The notes beneath the pieces were generated by a model that was not told the origin of the DNA, searched no databases, and worked only from the letters and a program-made list of their open reading frames with translations. Positions 1-12,224 of a stretch of 64,000 bases of DNA are shown in pieces. The stretch comes from Antedon mediterranea (lineage: Eukaryota; Echinodermata; Crinoidea; Comatulida; Antedonidae). Location of the stretch: NCBI RefSeq assembly GCF_964355755.1, contig NC_092671.1:39387304-39451303 (forward strand), in the 5' to 3' direction. Position numbers and translations under genes: made by a program. Each line of letters opens with the position of its first letter. Within the stretch, counting starts at the first letter, position 1.

Positions 1-350
1 TGTTAATAGGTATATACTTGCAGAACATGCCTTTTGATTTTCAGGAAAATTGCTATTGGTTACGTCACAAAAGCTTATTATATTGAAATCTGACTTACAT
101 GCATCTTCCAGATGAGATATTATATAAATAATGAATGTTTATGAGTGTAATGGTACAAATAATGGCATGAGGTGAAATATAACCTTTGGTATGCTATAGC
201 ATACCAAATAGTACACTCTCTGTATTGTTTTAACATTGACCGAAATATCAACTATGGAGCCCTTTCTCCGAATATAGTATTCCCTGATTTTGATATTTTG
301 CCAATACAAGTACTTTTCATTCAAATATTGATTTTTGTTTTTTTCCCCAG

Positions 351-1078
351 AAACAAGTTCGTAGAGTATATGAAATATTACGGTTACGTGCTACCGACAT
401 GAGCGATGCCGAGGCTGTGAAAGCGTATAGGATAGAGGTCAAACAAAGGCTGAATATTCCATTCCAGGTATTGTAAAAATTTGTTTGCAAATTTAATAAT
501 ACCACATTTATATAGTGCTCGAAGGCGCTTTACAGCATGACTTTTGACTTAATAATATAATAGTTCATTCTTATATAGCGCATATAAGCAAGCTTTCCAA
601 GCGCTGAACATTATTACCCCAGTCATTTTTTTGGATCAAACACGTATACACCTGGGTGGAGAGAGGCAAATGTAAGTAAAGTGTCTTGCTTAAGGATACA
701 AACAATGCAACGAGAGTTGGATTCGAACCACGATTAGTAATCCAGCGTCCAACACACTGCCCCACACGCCCTCATATAATCGTTATTGATTTTTATCTTG
801 CTCACAATTAGGGAGAATGTTCAACCCATGTTTTCAAGGACATGAAGTGACCTGCAGCCTACACCAATTATTATTAATTTTTTGAAATGTTTCTCTTTTA
901 TTCTAACATTCAGAAACAGAAAAATGAGCTTGAAAAGCTGAAGAAAGTTCTAAAACCCGAAGAACTTGCTGCAGCAATGCAGGCTGTTGATACAAATGAG
1001 AGATTTAAAATGTTAGAGAAATGGTACCAGGAACATATAGATGCTTACATGAGAGTCATAGGCAAACTCTCATCTTAG
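351..1078 (+). CDS. HAT1: Histone acetyltransferase type B catalytic subunit HAT1, C-terminal part (last two coding exons)
   Basis: HAT1 acetylates newly made histone H4 before chromatin assembly. Two exons are visible: 351-467 (after ttttccccag, before gtattg) and 914-1078 (after acattcag, ending TAG). Both junctions are phase 0, giving 93 residues. The first exon reads KQVRRVYEILRLRATDMSDA, which closely follows the vertebrate HAT1 segment RRVYEILRLLVTDMSDAE. The second carries the charged helical tail with the KPEEL motif (LRPEEL in vertebrates) and ends VIGKLSS. The catalytic acetyl-CoA-binding domain lies upstream of the window, so the gene is cut by the window edge. The 446-base intron contains a minus-strand tRNA-derived SINE. 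A polyadenylation signal AATAAA lies at 1512-1517. Identification rests on recalled family sequence; I see no frameshift. Confidence 0.93.
485..775 (-). mobile_element. tRNA-derived SINE in the last HAT1 intron
   Basis: Read on the minus strand, the segment starts with a tRNA-like head: GGGCGTGTGGGGCAGTGTG resembles an A box, followed by GGTTCGAATCC, a perfect pol III B box. It ends in a GCGCTATATAA-like tail. A second copy is at 11080-11311. The match between the two copies, including the sentence-like order of head, AAGTGTC block and tail, shows that it is a repeat family. Confidence 0.75.
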
Positions 1079-1511
1079 TAAAGGCACTTAGTGAAAATAG
1101 ATGCTTACAGGACAGTCATAGAATACTTTATCATAGTTGAAGCAGGGAAAAGTAACTCTTCCCTGGTTGAAGTTACTCAGTGAAACTTGTGTAACTATTA
1201 TATCAAAGATAAAAGGAATCATTTCTTTAAACATCATCTGTTGTCATATATTGAAGTGTGTAAAGAACATTTCGCTATAGTGTAAAACTCGAAAAAGAAG
1301 CTCATCTCAAAAACAAGTCTTCACCATGGTTTGCAGATGTAATACTGTATTAACAAATGTATGTTGTATGAAATGACAAAGGAATTGTGGGATAAATCTG
1401 GCATTTACTTGTTAGATATGAGATGCCATCATCTTATTATATTTGTCCTCTTTGAGGTGTTTACAGCAATGGTATTTATACTGTACAATATGTATTTTTC
1501 TTATCGTTCAT

Positions 1512-1517
1512 AATAAA
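1512..1517 (+). terminator. HAT1 polyadenylation signal (AATAAA)
   Basis: AATAAA occurs 434 bases after the HAT1 stop codon in AT-rich sequence, the first canonical signal downstream. A second AATAAA is nearby at about 1550. This is a likely but unproven 3' end. Confidence 0.5.
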
Positions 1518-1824
1518 ACCATGATTTCCATATGATCAGACAGTCTAATAAATAAATATTGAAATGCGATTATTAAATGATTGTGTAAATACTTTACTTG
1601 TTTTTCATTATTCAGAGAATCAGGCCATCATTGACTGGTTTTGTATATTTAATTGAGACAGTAATTAAATGCACAAATATTTATCTTTTATATTATTATT
1701 ATATTAATGTACATCAATATTGAAAACATCACGGTCCAGTATATATATATTTTTTTAAATTTATTCTTGAATTGAAGCACTGGGTTCCATAGCTGTCCTG
1801 CTCTCGTAAAATCAGTCGTACTTA

Positions 1825-2665
1825 TTGCAGGCCATGAATCAGGTGGGAGTATCCTTTACCGCATTATACGTAGTTCGTCTATTTCACCCTAATCGAGGAC
1901 AGGCGTCATCCGCGATGACGACAGCGCCTTCAACCTGTATGAAAACCAGCAAATCAAGTTTAATTATTAGAAATGTTAAATGTAATTCAACTATAATTAG
2001 CAATACATGACTGTCCTCAGCTCTCATAATCATTGGTCACAGACATATTACAAGCAGTAAAGATTTGGATGAAATGAAGAATGAAAGATGAAAAATGAAA
2101 TGTATATAAATGATGATAAATGAAGATGAAGCTTGAATGAAATCTCAACTTCTGCAATACATTAGTCTCAGATTCTTGTTCACATCATTGGACAGTAAGT
2201 ATATTTAACTGCTTTATTATAATGGCATGAATAAGGAGGGAATATCAAACAAATTCTAAACACCTTGATTGACTTGGTAGCCTCAAGTCTATAGCATATC
2301 ATTTGTACTTAGTCGACCCACTTCACCCCAAAGCGGGGACAAGCTTCATCCTGGACGACTCAAGAGCGCCAGCAACCTGTATGAAAACAAGCAAACAAGT
2401 TTAATTAGCATAAATGGTAAATTTAATGAAACTATAAATAGTTTTAATTAGTATTAATAAATAATTTTAAATACATGACTGTCCTCAGCTCTCATAATCA
2501 TTGGTCACAGACATATTACAAGCAGTAAAGATTTGGATGAAATGAAGAATGAATGATGAAAAATGAAATGTTTAATAATGATGATAAATGAAGATGGAGC
2601 TTGAATGAAATCTAAACTTCTGCAATACATTAGTCTCAGATTCTTTTTTACATCATTGGACATTT
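1825..2665 (-). repeat. Tandem duplication (about 1825-2190 and 2295-2665) with conserved hairpins; possible non-coding RNA pair
   Basis: Two units about 440-470 bases apart share three blocks: a GC-richer core near 1880-1945 and 2330-2390, an AACCTGTATGAAAAC block, and a long block starting ACATGACTGTCCTCAGC (near 2005 and 2473) that runs about 180 bases. Read on the minus strand, each core can fold. Copy 1 has CGTCATC-GCG-GATGACG and an outer ACAGG/CCTGT stem. Copy 2 has ACAGG/CTTGT in the same place (a G-U pair replaces G-C) and CCCC-GCTTT-GGGG where copy 1 has CCT/AGG. No long reading frame is shared. No known RNA family was recognised; the strand is a guess. Confidence 0.4.
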
Positions 2666-2984
2666 GCATAAAACCAATTTCTTTTTTTTTCAAGTAAAAT
2701 ATAAATTGTAAATAATTATAACAATACATAATTTTGTTAAAAATATTAGTATGTTATTAAATCAACTTACAGATAATTATTTTCTTTTCCTGCAAGCATT
2801 ATAGTTGGTTCTAGAGCACTGGTACTCAATCACACTGAAGTCCATAGCACTGTAAAAAGAAAAAATATAATAACATACAGTACTAGGCATTGTTTTCCTG
2901 TGTAATATTCTATTGAAAAACTATACAAAAGGTTTTTATATTAACATTTACACTATGTAACTTAATACTAGGTAGGTATATATT

Positions 2985-3195
2985 GACATAAAAGAACACG
3001 GCTCATCACCGTGGAAACGGACTGATCGCTGGGTAATGCCCAGAATTCCACTCGCAGACAGTTTGAATTGCAATACTTGAGCACTCTCTGACGATCGTTC
3101 TTAAACGGGCTAACACCAGGGGTCCTGGAATGCCCTTCGGTAATGAATCCAATCAAAACAACTCGACAACTAATTAAGAGTGTATGCTGCATTTG
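2985..3195. other. Hairpin-rich segment of unknown nature
   Basis: This 210-base stretch is GC-richer than its surroundings and contains several compact hairpins: CCGT-GGAA-ACGG (a GNRA-type loop on the plus strand), CTGGG-TAATG-CCCAG, CCAGG-GGTC-CTGG, and a CTTCGG turn. The minus strand also has a 74-codon frame without recognisable domains. I could not match it to U1-U12, RNase P/MRP, SRP, 7SK or U3 from memory. Confidence 0.25.
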
Positions 3196-3299
3196 GACAG
3201 ATACTTAATTTTTAAAAGGCAGTTGGGATTGGACTGTTGAACAAGAACTTTCTCCAATAATTTATTAGAATTAGCCAACAATCATGATGTGCCTTGGAA

Positions 3300-4453
3300 A
3301 GGTAGGTTTAATTAATATTCAAAATCTAAAGAGTAAAATGTAACAGCAATAAATATGGAAATTTACTGGCCTGGGGATGAATTAGGATGCAAAAAAGTTA
3401 AATTATTAAACCAAACTGCTACTTTACTTCATCAATTACTACTACTACTAGGAACTTATAGTACTCCTAGTCTATAACCAACCATATGGACTGAAGTTTA
3501 CCTCCATCCATGTACTAGTATCTAAACTAGGCTTAGGCTAAACCTACAGCTAGTTAGGGTACCGAGTATGGTATGGGCCTACAACCTATATACATTATAA
3601 TCGAAAATTTTAAAAGAAAAATCAATTTTAAAAAGTTTTTATTTTAAATAGCCTAGGCCTGTCTAGCTAGCTAGCTAGGCTAGCCTAGGCCTAAATATTA
3701 TTTATTCAAAAGACAAATTAAAATGTTAATTGCATTACAAATCCGGTGGAATGTGAAGATATGTAGGCCTATACAACAAAAATAAAACGTGTTAGACGAT
3801 ATTATTGGTTCCCAATGTTAAGCTAGGCCTAGATCCCCAACCCTCACGATGTCCGTACAAACTAGGCTAAAGGACAGCTGAAATGCCGTTGGGCCTACTC
3901 GGACTGAGTGAGTGAGACTCTGCAGGCCTAAGAATTCATCAACAAAATAAACGTGTTTTTGATCGACTGATTAGGACCACAATACATGACAAACAACAAG
4001 AGGAGACATTGAAAATGTGTCACTTATATAACAGAACTCTCACCCAGGGGACAACTGTATTTAAATAAAAGTATTTGAACAATTTGGAAAATGTTCACGC
4101 TTCTTCTTGTCTCTCCAAACGCCGCCATGTTTGTTACTCAAATGTGTAAAATTACTCTGGACGACGGCGTAATATCATTCCGCATTTACAATTTATACAA
4201 TAATGTGTGCATTAATAAACGTCAAATTTACAAATATACTTTTATAAATTTTTAAAAAATTATATAAACGGATTTATAATGTAATAAAATATCTTTACTC
4301 AGAATAATGAATTCTATTTTATTTCGAATACACATACACAAATCGTTGTGACGCGTACTTCCTATACACACTCCCCAAAACATTGGATTGTTAAATACCG
4401 TCTGCTGTCAGTTTATTTTTCTTTAATTTTCTCTTTCTTTCAATTCTATAAAT
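3300..4453. other. Gene-free stretch with the upstream region of RSU1
   Basis: The sequence holds many TAGGCCTA/GCTAGCTAGG words (3530-3900) and no supported exon until RSU1. Near 4120-4135 the minus strand reads AACATGGCGGCG, which matches a YY1 site and could also begin a short minus-strand frame followed by a GTGAGA donor-like site at about 4049. The RSU1 5' leader is probably the pyrimidine-rich tract just before 4454. Confidence 0.3.
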
Positions 4454-7400
4454 ATGTCTAAATCTGTAAAGAAACAAGTTGATGAAGCACAGAATCATAA
4501 AAGCCCCGAGTTGGACCTGTCAGATAAAAGTATCAGCAAAATATTGGACATTCCATCTCTTTGTAAGTTACTATTTTTATTGATATTGCTAACTTGACTA
4601 TCTTATTCTTATGTTTGCTTGCCTGAAATGTGCCTGAAAATAGGCCTAGAATACTGTTTAGGCCTAGATAATCATTGATAATGATATAGTTCCACCAGGG
4701 AGTTACAAATTCCATGGACCACCCATTTACATAATAATAAATATTCACTTCTTGTCTATACTGTAAATTAAATATCAAAGTTAATTACTTTATTTTGTTT
4801 GTTTTTTCTTTCAGTTTCATTGGCAGACCATTTGACAAAACTAACTTTGAGTCACAACAAGATAGAAAGTAAGTTGGCAACAAAACAGACAAACATCCAA
4901 CAAGAAAGGTTAAAATCACAACACTTACTAAGGAATAATAGGCTAATCTACCAATGAATAAACAATCTATATCGCAAATAGCGTGCACAACGCATGGTGG
5001 GAACGATTTGGGAGCAAACGTCACATTGTTGTCGTGACAATTGCTCTCAAACCCTTCCCATCTTGTGAAATCAAGCTATTTGCGATAAACCATACTCTAC
5101 TACTATAACAAAATTTCCACAAACAAATAAAAATCATGAAAAAAAAGTTTAATTATTAATTATTTTGATCATATTAATAACTTATAATTAAATTTAATTA
5201 GGCAACTCATATAAATACAGTTTGTCCTTCCTGTCGTCCTTGTCGTGTTTGTATCGTCGTACATGTCCGTCCCTGTCTGTCAGTAGCGTACCTTCACTTT
5301 GCTTATTATTATTATTTTTAACTTTTTAATTCTTTCTGGTGGATCCAGGCTTAAAGCCCCTTGGGGTTTAAATGGTATTCTCCAGGCATAATGCAACTAT
5401 TTTTTACTTAATTTCCAACCACTTGTATCTTTTATATTTTGTATATGTTTGCATTATGTGAATAAATTTGAACTTGAACTTGAAGTGTGAAAATCAGCCA
5501 ATGAGAATTACTGTAAATGATGAAAACATACTGTAATTGTATTTTAGAATCCATAACATTTGTTATTCATACTGTAGTTAACATTTTCAACTTTTTTTTT
5601 AACAAGGCGTTCCTGCAGCAATCGTAGAACTTCACAAATTGGAAGTCTTAAACTTATTCAACAATCACATCGAAGAGTTACCAAGCAACTTCAGCTCGAT
5701 GCAAAATTTGAAAAGACTCAATCTAGGGTAAAGTTAAAGCCAATGCCCCAAAAAATAATTCTTCAAATTTATCTACTTCCTTCCAGGGCCGTAGCCAGCA
5801 TATCGTCTGAATTTCAATTTTCACCACCCACCCCAATTCCCCAGCAGAGATCGTCATATTTTATATTGATAATTAAGCATCTTGCCTCATCTGCTTTTAA
5901 CTCTCGCTACGGCCTTGCCTTCCTTCCATTGACTAATTCCAATGTACTACTACACATTTAACATAAAACATTTCCTTACATAATGGACTACTGCATTATT
6001 AATTTTTTTATTTTCAATGTTTTTTTCAGGATGAATCGATTGTATCAGCTCCCTCGTGGGTTTGGTGCTTTTCCAAAGCTAGAAGTTCTTGATTTAACGT
6101 ACAATAACCTGAGTGAAAACAGTTTAAGTAAAAACTTTTTTCTTTTAGGTGAGTGACTCAAATTCATTCTTTAAACATTGCATTTTTTGTTTTGAATAAG
6201 TATATTTGGGATTTGAATAGTTTGAGGAGCTAAAACCAGACCAATCAAATAAACCATATCTGTAATACGCCAGGGAAGAGCTCTTCTGTGGCGTTTTAAT
6301 ATTATTGTGTATGTTTGTGATTTGTGATTATATGTGCCAGAATTGCTTGATGATGAGTGCTTTATAAACTTGATAAAATGTCATGTGTTATTCAAAATTG
6401 GTTACCTTTTTACAGGTACGTTACGCTCTTTATACATCAGTGATAATGATTTTGAGGTTATTCCAGAAGGGATTGGCAAGCTGACAAATTTAAAACAGGT
6501 AAAAATTCTTGAAATAATATAATGTAATTATTTTTACAAATTAATTTTTATATGTATATGCAATTAACTCGCCAATTACAGGACAGATAAACTATTTAAT
6601 AATTTATCATGCTTATAAACTAAATCTCATTTGAGACTTAGGGAGTGGAGTTGAAAGAGTTGTACAACCCTGGCACTAGGTCAGGATTGAACCCCGGACC
6701 TTGGCATTGGAAGCCAACACTACTATTTTCATCAATCTGTAATTAGTTTGTTATTTATTTTATTATTTTAGATTAATTACTAATATATATATATATATAT
6801 ATACTGATTATTGTATTAAATAGTTTGCAATCCGAGACAATGATCTTATATCCCTCCCGGAAGAAATTGGTGAACTATCATATTTACGAGAACTTCACAT
6901 TCAAGGAAACAGACTAACAGTTTTACCGCCAGAGCTTGGTAAGAATGTTATTTGTTTATTTGAGAATTTATATTTATTAACATGAATATTTCTTATATGA
7001 CCCTCTCCTCCACATGATTACTTCATTGTATTTATTATCCTGTATGTTATTGTGTATTGTGGAAATAAATTAAATTGAAATACACACAAGAAATAAAGTC
7101 ACCAGAAATAGTGCCTAGAGTCCTCATTCACATAATGCTATCCCTCATATAGTACAACCATATTATGGGAACATCCCTAAAGCTCTGTCTACACTATCAA
7201 ACTGTGATGTGTCCATATATGGACATGATGATGTCATATCACTACCATATTTGGCCATATCACTACCATATTTGGCCATATCACTACCATATTTGGCCAT
7301 ATCTCTACCATATTTGGGCACATCAAACCAGTTTGATAGTGTAGATAGAGCATTACAAAGTGTCCTTTTGTCCTCTTGTTCTACGTATTCTTATTTCGTA

Positions 7401-8011
7401 ATATTATATATTATTTATGATATTTTTATCCTATAGGTAAACTTGACCTGTACACTGGTCAGACTGTATTCAGGGCAGACAACAACCCATGGGTGCCTCC
7501 AATTAACGATCAATTTCAAGTTGGAATATCACATGTTTTTGAATACATCAGATCAGACACCTACAAATAGTAAGTTAAAAAATTATTTTATACTTATTGT
7601 ACTACAGTATGAAATGGATAGATGACCAACATTAAAACCTATATAATAATATAATATAATGTGACATTTATATAGCGCTATTTTGTAAAGATCAGAGCGT
7701 TTTAAATGTTTGTTGATTATTAAAATTATTCTAGACTCTGAACAGGAAAAAGGCTAACCAAAGACAATCCGTTAATGACAATAAAAAAAATAAAACAACA
7801 AAGATGATTCAAATACCACCGCACTGTTCCCCTGCAATTTAAGGCGCAAGGCCCGCCTGGACAGTATTCACCTACTTCGTACCATTACAATTATATTGTT
7901 GTATCTTACAGTTTATATGGCAGGCACATGCAGGCAGGTGCCGCTCCACCTCCAAAGAAGGCTAACAAAAGTAAAAAGATCTGCAAAAGAGAAATTTGGG
8001 CCAAGAAGTGA
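4454..8011 (+). CDS. RSU1: Ras suppressor protein 1 (RSU1), complete, eight coding exons
   Basis: RSU1 is a leucine-rich-repeat protein that binds PINCH in the integrin-linked-kinase adhesion complex and was found as a suppressor of Ras transformation. Exons: 4454-4562, 4815-4868, 5607-5727, 6030-6148, 6416-6498, 6824-6938, 7437-7569, 7912-8011. All junctions are GT-AG and in frame; the sum is 834 nt, or 277 residues, the same length as human RSU1. The start [13 protein letters not shown] matches the family N-terminus. LRRs run from about residue 40 to 215; runs such as [33 protein letters not shown] and NNPWVPPI are near-identical to the vertebrate protein. The tail is lysine-rich as expected. 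Introns hold an inverted repeat (intron 2), a SINE (intron 5) and a MITE (intron 6). A donor-like AAGGTAAGT at about 8020 suggests a possible intron in the 3' UTR. Confidence 0.97.
4971..5093. mobile_element. MITE family 3 copy, degenerate, in RSU1 intron 2
   Basis: An imperfect palindrome with ends TATCGCAAATAGC and GCTATTTGCGATAAACC and inner arms GGGAGCAAACGTCAC / GCTCTCAAACCC. Longer copies of the same family are at 33175-33355 and 43767-43941. Confidence 0.65.
5325..5490 (+). mobile_element. 5'-truncated non-LTR retroelement tail in RSU1 intron 2
   Basis: The segment ends in a stepped simple repeat, GAATAAATTTGAACTTGAACTTGAA, preceded by TTATATTTTGTATATGTTTGCATT. CR1/L2-like elements of marine invertebrates commonly end this way. 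No coding part remains. Confidence 0.45.
6625..6725 (-). mobile_element. tRNA-derived SINE fragment in RSU1 intron 5
   Basis: The minus strand reads TGTTGGCTTCCAATGCCAAGGTCCGGGGTTCAATCCTGAC, with a B box GGTTCAATCC, followed by CAACTCCACTCCC. The same head and tail occur, in the other orientation, at 51165-51345. Confidence 0.6.
7179..7354. mobile_element. MITE family 1 copy in RSU1 intron 6
   Basis: Terminal inverted repeats AAGCTCTGTCTACACTATCA and TGATAGTGTAGATAGAGC enclose four near-identical 21-bp units of CATATCACTACCATATTTGGC, which also give a repetitive open frame. It contains one CCATATATGG and four CCATATTTGG sequences (CArG consensus). Confidence 0.85.
7640..7905 (-). mobile_element. 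SINE-like sequence in RSU1 intron 7
   Basis: It begins (plus strand) AATGTGACATTTATATAGCGCT, the reverse of the common SINE tail AGCGCTATATAAATG, and ends with AAGGCGCAAGGCCCGCC. The tRNA-like head is not clear. Confidence 0.45.
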
Positions 8012-10394
8012 GAACACCATCTAAGGTAAGTGTTGATTTAAATTATTCTTGTTTCAATAATTGTTTTGTTTGATCATTCCTTTTAAAATTTGTTTCTGTT
8101 GATAGTTAATTAATAATAATAATAATAATAATGTTTTTGTTTCACTTTGCAAGTTTATACTAATTCAAGCTAAAGAAAACTTAGTTTACTGAAATGATTT
8201 TATTGCGTAATATAAAACAAATAATAAATTTAGGAAAATAAACCATGTTTTCTTTCTTACCTTCCCTGCTACCTGAACAATGCAAGATTTGACTTATACC
8301 ATTTATTTATTGGTTCAACTTTAAAATGAAGAAGCTATCTCACACAAAAAATATACAAAATAGTTACATTACATATATAAATCCAAAGGCAAATTACTAC
8401 TGAAAAATGTCAATGCTGTGGGTATCAGTGGCTGTATTTCAAATGGCGAATATACAAATAAAAAAAGCAGAAATGTAAAAAAAATTAAAATGATATTTAA
8501 GTAAAACAGCAAAAAACAGGGTTCCTTCCAAGGTTTTGGATATTAGTTAATCAGGTATATGAGATACGATACAAAAACTTCACAATTGCAATAATGCAAC
8601 AAATTCTACAGACATAAAGAATAATATTGCAAGGAATAAAGTTATAATAATGTGTGGAAATGTTTTTCAATGTTTCTGGTGCATGTGCATGTGTTTCCCT
8701 CTACATCAGCTGCAGGTTTAGTTATTAGAGTTACCCTCTTAAAGTTGAAATGAATGTGCCTTAATTATCCATCACGTTTTATTTTTCAATAATTTTGGTT
8801 AATATCTCGGTTTTTATTCACTTTTTCCGACAGACATTGTGTTTGTGTAAGACTGTGTGAGTCGGTATTGTGGAATAGCACCATTCTGTTTCTGCTATTC
8901 AAGGGCATGCACTGATTGGGCATGGGGAAATGGAACTAGTAAAGTTATTTAGAAAAGCTAAACGAATAACACATCGTAAGCACGTTTTTACTGAATGATA
9001 GAGGGCAGAATTGAAGGCTTCTGTTTATGAGATGTTCGTATATGCTTTGCAGATCTTATGGTCGCTTGTTTTGGAAGCTGTTTTGCCAGATGTGGTACTC
9101 TTCTGTACCCCATGTATCCCCTTCCCACACCATGTCCTGGATTCTTTTATACTGTACATTGTCGCCATAGTACTACTCTAGTACTATGTTAAATCACATC
9201 CAACTGCCATCTAATAGCCTACAAACAGTAATGAGGTTTATCACAATGAAATAAAGAATATTCCATTGTGTTTTAGTATTGTGCAAATAGATAATAAATT
9301 ATTATATTGTTTCATAAGATACTGTGCTGTGTGGAGGTTGACTGGGTCATTTTCTGAACTCAGCCTTGATTCCTCCCATCTTGATTTCAACCAACCAGTA
9401 AAAAGCTGGTTGTTCTTTTAGCATTATTGTCCTTGCATGTTCTCACCCATTCTTAGATCACTAGCTGATTTATCTAAGTGATATGCTTTTTTTCTTACTG
9501 CATATCATAGTTTATGACAATTAGTTATTGAATCATTACTAGTTTTTAAAATTATACTATATAGCGCCCTCTTGTGGTAATATTAATCTTGCCAAAACAT
9601 TCTATTGGTATCATATTGCAATATTTGAGGCATGCCCCAAATGTCGTCTATTGAAAATACTTGCATGGGTACGCCCTTAAAGTATTACTTCCATCAAATG
9701 TCTTAACCCTGTAAAAATGTTTATCATAAGAAGTGTGTAGGAACCGCGATGTCAAATCTAAAACATGTCCATTAAAGTACTCGCAATTCAAAATTATGAA
9801 TACTTGGACCATGGAGAAATAAGTTAACTTATTTCTCCATTCTGGACATAACATGTCTGTGTTCTTGCTATTTAAGGCATTGTATAAATTCTACGGAAAA
9901 AAATGTGACAAAAATATTAAACATAATACTGTAATAACATAATAGTATATGTTAAGAAAAAATTTACCTTGGTGCGTAAAGTCTTAATTTATAATAAGCT
10001 TTTTGCTTTTTAATGTTGTTTATACAAAACTGATTGTGCTTTCTGAAGGAGTTGTGCTGAGTGTATTCCCTGCTCACACACAAAAACAAGGCTGACAATA
10101 ATCCGTAATAGTTTTCTCTAAGACCTACTAAGCCCGCTTATTTGAATTAATTATTTACACAAATAATTAGAATGAATTTGATAACAATTTTAAAACGACC
10201 TTCTGGTGCTAATCAAATATTTGTTCTTGTTTGTAAAAAAGAAATAGCTTTGATACATTTATATATAATAACTTTTATAAGTAGATTTAACTAATGTGAT
10301 TAGAATGTGTTTTTAATTTATCAATTTAAACCAATATAAAATAATGTAGCATAATTGTGTAAAAATAAATTAACTTTTTAATAGTAAAACATGA

Positions 10395-10560
10395 TTTTAC
10401 AGATTATTATTGTTATTATATTTATTCTTATTCTTTATTGCCAAAAAAACATTAAAAAAACAACCAACTACAAAGTAAGTGTCATGAAACACAAAGGGAA
10501 CTAAATCCCTATGACAAGAGCCTGTGAATCCTCTTACCAAGTAGCACATAGAGATAATAT
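10395..10560. mobile_element. Retroelement tail fragment
   Basis: TTTATTCTTATTCTTTATTGCC followed by AAGTGTCATGAAACACAAAGGG and AAGAGCC resembles the reversed 3' ends at 24620-24805 and 46505-46760 (TTTATTTTC..., AAGTGTCATGAA..., AAAAGCC/AAAGAGC). No coding region remains. Confidence 0.35.
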
Positions 10561-10684
10561 ATAGTATCAATAAAATATATCAGAAAATATCAACGAAAAA
10601 ATGTTAAAATCACTCATAAATACACAAAAACTAGCAGCACCACTTGCAACAATGCATAAACACTTTATTTTCCAGAACAAGTTA

Positions 10685-10830
10685 AATGCATTTACATTTT
10701 CCAGTTACTATTTTACCCATCCACTTACTGTCTAGTAGCTGCCAGCCAATGGGTTTTTGGTTGAATTTAACCATTTATTTTGTCATTTTATAAGCGAAAA
10801 CATCATTTGATTAACTTTATTAAAACTACA
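10685..10830. mobile_element. MITE family 4 fragment
   Basis: The segment with GGTTTTTGGTTGAATTTAACC, TTTTGTCATTTTATAAGCGAA and AACTTTATTAAAAC is the reverse complement of the left interior of the family 4 copies near 16370 and 19810. The terminal repeats are missing. Confidence 0.45.
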
Positions 10831-11079
10831 AAATAACCTATTCAAATTCTGATTTAATTAATTTTTTTTAAATAATTTTTCATGTTTGTGGGGTTCTTTA
10901 AGCGGACACCTCTATTAAGTGTTCCCTGTATAGGGTTTCTAATGTAGTCTCAATAAAAAAACCGCCAAAGTTTCTCCTAAATAACTACTTGCGTGAAAAT
11001 GTCTTTTTAGTATATCATAATCATATCATAAGAGTTAAATTTAATTTTTTTATTAACTCTTCCCTGATCATAAAATGAT

Positions 11080-11311
11080 ACCACATTTTTATAGCGCCCT
11101 TTCCATGAGTAATCATTCTCAAATGCGCTTTACATTTTCCCCCATAATGCAGCTAGTAATCAGCACAAAGTTGTGTCTTGATATAACCAGGTAACCAGGT
11201 TAAAATGTAAGTGAAGTGTCTAAGGATACAAGCAATGCGGCGAGAGTTGGATTTGAACCACGACCTTACGATCGGTAACCCAGCATCCAACACACTGCGT
11301 CACACGCCCTT
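11080..11311 (-). mobile_element. tRNA-derived SINE, second copy
   Basis: The minus strand has a tRNA-like head with B box GGTTCAAATCC, then the AGACACTTCAC block, and a tail beginning GCGCTATAAAAATG. It corresponds block for block with the copy at 485-775. Confidence 0.75.
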
Positions 11312-12224
11312 ACAATTATATTTACACATTAACTCATTACACATTTTGCAGTAGTTTCAATAATCATATTCCATAACAGCAGTGTCAACATTCCCATCTG
11401 TTCCTTAGATAACCAATATGTTTGAAAATGTTTCAAATATGGGATTGCTGGTTTCGATAACTCGCCCCTGGCCATTCGTAGTTAAACACCCAAAGATAAA
11501 AGAACAAAGAATTGAAACAATAATACAATTGTTGAACTTTGTGCCTATGTTTTTGTCAGACTAAATATTCATGTAATGGGTAATATATCAGTATGTCCAT
11601 TAGGTGTTTCTTCCAATGAGACTAATGAATTTCTGTTCGTCTGAGAGATTTGAAATGTTGTGCAGTACCAACATTTTTCGAGTCAGTTTGTCGGTCTGTC
11701 CCCGCTAACTGACGACGGTATGTTTCTTTGATGTGTGTTATATACACAGGTTGTTTTTGTTTTTAAATGAAATCTTAGATCTACATCCTGTCCATTTTAA
11801 TGTTGATTTATTTTTATCTATTTAAAACATATTTATACAGGATAAATATATCAGGTATAGATGTAGCACGTGTTTTACATAATGGTCCTGTTTATATAAA
11901 ATAAAAAAACAAACAAAAACACAAACAAACAAAAAGCCACAAAACAAAACTTGTTAAAACAGTAGGCCTACATTAACAAAACAAAGTCAAAAAAATATAT
12001 ATAGGCCTACATGAAAATACAACAAGGAATAAAAAAAATTTGTAATTGACCTAAGCACAAATTGTGACTTCAACAGAGACAATAAAGTAGTTTTAAAAGA
12101 CAATTTCTAAAATGAATCCCCAAATACAATCATTATCAATGTCAATGTTAAATCACACCGTCGTATGGTCAGCCATTTCAATGATTCTAACAGGGTTTAA
12201 TTAATTAATTAATTCATACATACA

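Noticed and set aside
3085-3110. A TGACGATCGTTCTT sequence resembling the box C region of U3 snoRNA (TGATGATCGTTCTT).
   Set aside because: The match is only 13-14 bases. The conserved U3 5' domain and a closing box D are absent, so I did not call U3.
4049-4136. A possible minus-strand coding start (MAAFGETRRSV...) ending at a GTGAGA donor.
   Set aside because: The ATGGCGGC core may equally be a YY1 site. I could not find a following coding exon, so it is only mentioned as a possible non-coding transcript start.
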